From Paenibacillus sp. Soil766 (lineage in GTDB: Bacteria > Bacillota > Bacilli > Paenibacillales > NBRC-103111): 64,000 bases of DNA. A program made the translations under genes and the position numbers. The stretch is from assembly GCF_001428105.1 (NCBI RefSeq), contig NZ_LMSJ01000014.1:23372-87371 (forward strand). The letters run 5' to 3'. Of the stretch, positions 60,179 to 64,000 are shown piece after piece; the stretch's first letter is position 1; each line of letters begins with the position of its first letter. The notes under the pieces are model-generated. The model made no database searches. It was not told the DNA's origin and saw nothing but the letters and a program-made list of their open reading frames with translations.

Positions 60179-63099
60179 TGTCCATGCCGATGCTGCGGTT
60201 TTTATTTCGGAAAATGTGGAATACCCGCTGGCTAACGCTCAGCACCTTGCTTGGTCTTGTCATGGCGGTTGCCTTCACAACGAGCATTCCGATGTATGCC
60301 GATGGGTCACTGAAACGTGTCGTCGCCAAATCTCTAGAAGCTAAGAGTGAGGGACTTCCCGCAGGCTCACTCCTTATGCGGTATCAAGCAGTCGGGACAG
60401 AACGTGCAGAGTTGGAAGAGCTGAAGAACGTCAACGCGTACATACAAAATGATGTCCCAACAGATATTGGCTTTCCCATACATACTTATGCGAGCAGCTA
60501 TGCCATCAAAGGAGCACAACTATCTCCCGCGGAAGGGACGAAAGCAGATCCAAGTAAACGTCGTCAAATGACGTTAACGTCAATAAGTGGCTTAAAGGAA
60601 CAAGTCGATTGGTCAAATGGACAAATGGCTTCTGGGCAAGTACAGAATGGCCAATTGGAAGCTGTGGTTCTGGAAGAAGCGCTATTTCGAAATGATTTGC
60701 ACCTAGGGGATGTGTTTAATTATTCCGTTGCAAGTGCAAGCGGCAGTCAATTGCTCAAGGTGAAGATCGTTGGTTCCTTCAAACCGAAGGACGAAACGAG
60801 TGCTTATTGGTTTCAAGGGCTAGAGGGGCTAGTCAATGCACTTATAATTAGCGACGATGTATTTGTGAAGACGTTGCTGACGGAGAAGAAAATTCCTCTT
60901 CAGCTCGCCAATTGGTACTATGCTTTCGATCTGCGCAACATTCAAACAAGTCAATTGTCGCCACTGGAAAGCCGTTTGGAACGACTGGATATTAACTTGT
61001 TCCAACAGCTTAAGAATACCAAGGTAGATGTATCCTTCAAGCCGATTCTAACTGAATTTAAAGCGCAGAGCCTGCAGATGCAGATATTATTATTCACATT
61101 GGCGGCGCCCATGATTGCCATGGTTTTCTATTACATTATGATGAATGCCAGACAATCGCTGGATCGACAGCGCGGAGTCATTGCGATCTTGCGAAGCCGT
61201 GGGGGCAGCACGAAGCAAATAGTAGGGATCTATTTTCTAGAAGGATTGTTATTAGGCGTGATGGCGCTTTTGACAGGGCCGTTTATTGGTTGGTTCATGG
61301 CCAAAAGCATTGGATCCTCTAGTGGTTTTCTAACATTCGTGGATCGCAAATCGATTCCGATTAGTTTTACAACACAAGCGATGCTCTACGGTGGGATCGC
61401 AGTTCTCATTGCGATTCTTGCTAGTGTTATTCCAGCTGTGCTTTTCGCACGATCTTCGATCGTAAACTATAAGCAGCAGCTCGCAAGGTCAGACCGTTCG
61501 CCACTATGGCAGCGGTATTTCCTCGACATTGTTCTGCTGGGACTTGTTGGGTATGGCTTCTACTTATTTGACCAACGTCAAGTATTATCTGTGCAAACAG
61601 GAATGACAACCGATCAACTTCAGGTACACCCGCTGCTGTTTTTCGTGCCGGCACTTTCGATCTTTGCACTGGGACTTTTCTTTCTACGCATCTTTCCGTG
61701 GCTGCTGCGATTGTTCGGTTGGCTTGGTCGAAAGTTCCTGCCTGTGCCGCTATATTTAACGCTTGTTCAGCTTTCCCGTTCAGCCAAAGCGTATTATCCG
61801 CTTATGCTTTTGCTCATTCTTACGCTAGGGCTTGGTGTGTACAATTCCTCGGCTGCACGTACGATAGATTTGAATTCTTCGGAGCGAATCTTATATCAAT
61901 ATGGTACTGACGTCGTGATACAAACCGTATGGGAAGGTTTCTCCGACGATTTGCCGCAGGATCCAAACGCCGGAGGAAACGGTGGCGGAGCTCAAGGAGG
62001 CAATGGGGCAAATGGCGGGTCTGGTTCAGGCGGTGGCCAAAGCCAAGGTCAAGGTCAAGGTCAAGGTGGGCAGAAACCTGGTGAGGAAACCCTCACCAAG
62101 ATACGTTATGTAGAGCCGCCATTTCAAGTATTCCGCGATTTAGAAGGCGTTCAAGCTGCTGCTAGAGTGATGCAAACCAAAGGGAATGTAGTCGTTTCCG
62201 GTAAATCTACCGGGCAGGGAATTATCATGGGGATCGATAATACGGAGTTCGCTAAAGTAGCGTGGTTCAGACCTGATTTATTCCCAGCCCATCCGAATCA
62301 ATATTTGAATTTGTTAGGCAGCTATGAGCAAGCCGTTATCATTCCTTCCGGCTATGCCAGCAAATACGCGCTTAAGGAGGGGGATTTGCTATCCATTACA
62401 ATCGGACAGCAACCAGTGGAATTCGTGATTGTTGGGATATTACCGTATTGGCCTGCTCAATATCCGGATCAAACACCCTTTTTCGTAGCAAATCTGGATT
62501 ATATCTACGATCAAGCACCAATTACACCTTATGAAGTATGGCTCAAAATGAAACCCGATGCTAAAGTGGCTCCGATCGTTACCGCTTTACAGGCCAAAGG
62601 GATTGAAATGGCGTCCGTTAAGGATGTTCGCAACGAGCTCATCATCCAGAAGAAGCTCCCAGCAAGAGGAGGCGTGTTCGGTATTCTTAGCTTGGGTTTT
62701 CTCGTTTCTGTCGTCGTATCTTTAATCGGGTATATGCTGTATTGGTTCTTTAACTTATCTAGCAGGGTCGTACAATTCGGTGTCCTGCGTGCTATGGGGC
62801 TCTCCCGTAAGCAATTGACCGGTATGTTGTTGCTCGAGCAAGGTTTCACGGCTGGACTATCCATCGTGCTAGGTATCGCAATTGGCAAGCTAACGAGTTA
62901 TTTCTTCTTACCCTTTCTGCAAACTTCCCAGAATGTGAAGACGCAGGTGCCGCCGTTCCGAGTCGTATTCGATTCCAAAGACACCTATCAGTTATATTTC
63001 GTTGTTGCATTCATGATGCTAACTGGCGCACTGTTACTGTTCTTACACATTAGAAGGTTGCGCGTTCATCAGGCTGTGAAGCTGGGGGAGGAGAAATAG
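60178..63099 (+). CDS. FtsX-type ABC permease, large
   Basis: Membrane permease (973 residues), starting in the stop of the adaptor gene (TAATG). One N-terminal helix (about 15-37), an extracellular domain, a cluster of helices (about 300-570), a second extracellular domain beginning with a Gly/Gln/Asn-rich linker (about 598-640), and C-terminal FtsX helices (about 838-965). The duplicated FtsX layout suggests one polypeptide provides both halves of the channel. Substrate unknown; relatives export peptides, antibiotics or lipoproteins. Confidence 0.85.
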   Translation: MSMPMLRFLFRKMWNTRWLTLSTLLGLVMAVAFTTSIPMYADGSLKRVVAKSLEAKSEGLPAGSLLMRYQAVGTERAELEELKNVNAYIQNDVPTDIGFPIHTYASSYAIKGAQLSPAEGTKADPSKRRQMTLTSISGLKEQVDWSNGQMASGQVQNGQLEAVVLEEALFRNDLHLGDVFNYSVASASGSQLLKVKIVGSFKPKDETSAYWFQGLEGLVNALIISDDVFVKTLLTEKKIPLQLANWYYAFDLRNIQTSQLSPLESRLERLDINLFQQLKNTKVDVSFKPILTEFKAQSLQMQILLFTLAAPMIAMVFYYIMMNARQSLDRQRGVIAILRSRGGSTKQIVGIYFLEGLLLGVMALLTGPFIGWFMAKSIGSSSGFLTFVDRKSIPISFTTQAMLYGGIAVLIAILASVIPAVLFARSSIVNYKQQLARSDRSPLWQRYFLDIVLLGLVGYGFYLFDQRQVLSVQTGMTTDQLQVHPLLFFVPALSIFALGLFFLRIFPWLLRLFGWLGRKFLPVPLYLTLVQLSRSAKAYYPLMLLLILTLGLGVYNSSAARTIDLNSSERILYQYGTDVVIQTVWEGFSDDLPQDPNAGGNGGGAQGGNGANGGSGSGGGQSQGQGQGQGGQKPGEETLTKIRYVEPPFQVFRDLEGVQAAARVMQTKGNVVVSGKSTGQGIIMGIDNTEFAKVAWFRPDLFPAHPNQYLNLLGSYEQAVIIPSGYASKYALKEGDLLSITIGQQPVEFVIVGILPYWPAQYPDQTPFFVANLDYIYDQAPITPYEVWLKMKPDAKVAPIVTALQAKGIEMASVKDVRNELIIQKKLPARGGVFGILSLGFLVSVVVSLIGYMLYWFFNLSSRVVQFGVLRAMGLSRKQLTGMLLLEQGFTAGLSIVLGIAIGKLTSYFFLPFLQTSQNVKTQVPPFRVVFDSKDTYQLYFVVAFMMLTGALLLFLHIRRLRVHQAVKLGEEK
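62044..62067 (+). repeat. Hexanucleotide repeat inside the permease gene
   Basis: CAAGGT four times, coding for alternating Gln and Gly in the extracellular linker. A simple in-frame repeat that could change length without a frameshift. Confidence 0.85.
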
Positions 63100-63100
63100 C

Positions 63101-64000
63101 ATGATTACTTGCGAGGGTTTAGTGAAAATTTACAAAACCGACGAGATCGAAGTTGTTGCGCTGCAAGGACTTAATATTCAGATTGACGACGGTGAATTAA
63201 TGGCCATTATCGGAAATAGCGGAAGCGGTAAATCTACGTTGCTGAACATTTTAGGAGGTCTTGATCGCCCTTCCGCAGGTCAAGTAAAGGTCGGAGAGTG
63301 GGATTTGCTGAAGATTACAGATAAGCAGCTCGTTGACTACAAACGGCATACAGTCGGCTTCATTTGGCAAAATAATGCGCGAAATCTCGTTTCTTACTTG
63401 ACTGCTCTTGAGAATGTGGAAATGCCCATGATGCTTAGCGGAAACTATGATCCCGCCTACGCGAAGCAATTGCTTGAATGGGTTGGCCTTAGTCACCGCT
63501 TGAATAATAAACTGCAAGAGCTTTCCGGTGGTGAGCAACAGCGTGTGGCTATTGCGATTTCGCTTGCTAACCGTCCGCGTTTGCTGCTTGCGGATGAACC
63601 GACCGGATCAGTAGATACCAAGACAGCCGATATGATTCTTTCTATTTTCCAACGATTGAATAAGGAGCTAGGTGTCACGATTGTAATTGTTACTCACGAT
63701 ATGTCCATGGCGGGCAAAGTAGGACGCGTCGTTGCTATTCGAGATGGGATGACAAGCTCGGAGTTTATCGCCCGTGACCCTTCGATATCAACTGTAGAGG
63801 GAGCATGGACTGGGCTCACAGAAGAGGCTCATGAGGAGTATGTCGTATTGGATCGTGCGGGCCGACTACAGGTTCCGAAAGCGTATTTAAACGCTCTGAA
63901 CATTGATGGGAAAGCTACGATGGAATTTGATGGCGAGACGATCATGATTAAAGCGCCAAGAGCATTACCTGCTGTATATGAAGAAAAAGAATCATCTAAT
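63101..64000 (+). CDS. ABC ATPase with AbrB-like C-terminal domain, truncated by window end
   Basis: Second ATPase of the operon, ATG 63101 preceded by GGGGGAGGAG; 300 codons are visible and no stop is reached. ABC domain: Walker A GNSGSGKST near 41, Q-loop FIWQNN, signature LSGGEQQR near 143, Walker B LLLADEPTGSVD and H-loop THD. After about residue 230 comes an added region; residues about 247-287 (VVLDRAGRLQVPKAYL, then LNIDGKATMEFDGETIMIK) have the pattern of an AbrB/SpoVT-type swapped hairpin. That assignment is from pattern only. It lies one base after the permease gene. Confidence 0.85.
   Translation, partial: MITCEGLVKIYKTDEIEVVALQGLNIQIDDGELMAIIGNSGSGKSTLLNILGGLDRPSAGQVKVGEWDLLKITDKQLVDYKRHTVGFIWQNNARNLVSYLTALENVEMPMMLSGNYDPAYAKQLLEWVGLSHRLNNKLQELSGGEQQRVAIAISLANRPRLLLADEPTGSVDTKTADMILSIFQRLNKELGVTIVIVTHDMSMAGKVGRVVAIRDGMTSSEFIARDPSISTVEGAWTGLTEEAHEEYVVLDRAGRLQVPKAYLNALNIDGKATMEFDGETIMIKAPRALPAVYEEKESSN

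Overview
The window looks like chromosome of a spore-former-type Firmicute, most likely Paenibacillus or a close relative (Paenibacillaceae). This is inference from gene content and signals: purine-rich AAGGAG/GGAGG ribosome binding sites, frequent TTG/GTG starts, strong hairpin-plus-T terminators, a class II (Firmicute-type) galT, a nupNOPQ-like nucleoside transporter, a YkuI-like EAL protein, and many GNAT, AraC, MarR and WYL genes. No rRNA, tRNA, CRISPR array, prophage or complete insertion sequence was seen.

Layout. 0.1-6.5 kb: ilvA, then a BMP-type nucleoside ABC transporter (lipoprotein, double ATPase, two permeases). 6.6-11.9 kb: a chemoreceptor and a hybrid histidine kinase ending in an HPt domain. 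12-13.8 kb: a WYL regulator divergent from an alpha/beta hydrolase, with a palindrome between them. 14-19.3 kb: galactose locus (AraC regulator divergent from galK-galE-galT). 19.9-24 kb: a MarR regulator and a heterodimeric multidrug-type ABC exporter, with the same operator-like motif before each unit. 24.3-36.2 kb: diguanylate cyclase, a frameshifted YhdH/YhfP-type oxidoreductase, nitrilase-GNAT-GNAT run, SRPBCC and AraC genes, two MFS transporters, a GNAT and a stand-alone UMP kinase paralogue. 36.3-40.6 kb: CHASE3 hybrid kinase and EAL protein. 41.2-48.5 kb: SWIM/SNF2 operon, a small unknown gene, recQ and a pterin carbinolamine dehydratase. 48.5-56.2 kb: GNATs, a two-domain rhodanese, a WYL-GyrI-DUF1801 run, a decayed LemA-like locus, and a LysR regulator with a rhodanese. 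56.8-64 kb: an MFS transporter and a four-gene MacAB-like transporter with two ATPases; the last ATPase runs off the window and carries an AbrB-like C-terminal hairpin.

The most unusual signal is non-coding. Two intergenic gaps (19398-19584 and 56352-56538) hold an identically built 187-bp element: four 23-bp imperfect palindromes (9-base word, 5-base loop, 9-base word) whose starts are spaced exactly 51, 62 and 51 bp. Partial copies, two of them keeping the 51-bp pitch, sit in four convergent gaps. A different palindrome at 40996-41183 repeats with nearly the same geometry (51, 61, 51). I found none in divergent promoter regions. I do not recognise a described element with this architecture.

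Three genes carry lesions (26097-27087, 53028-53581, 53585-54712). Each could be real decay or, for the two single-base frameshifts, sequencing error.
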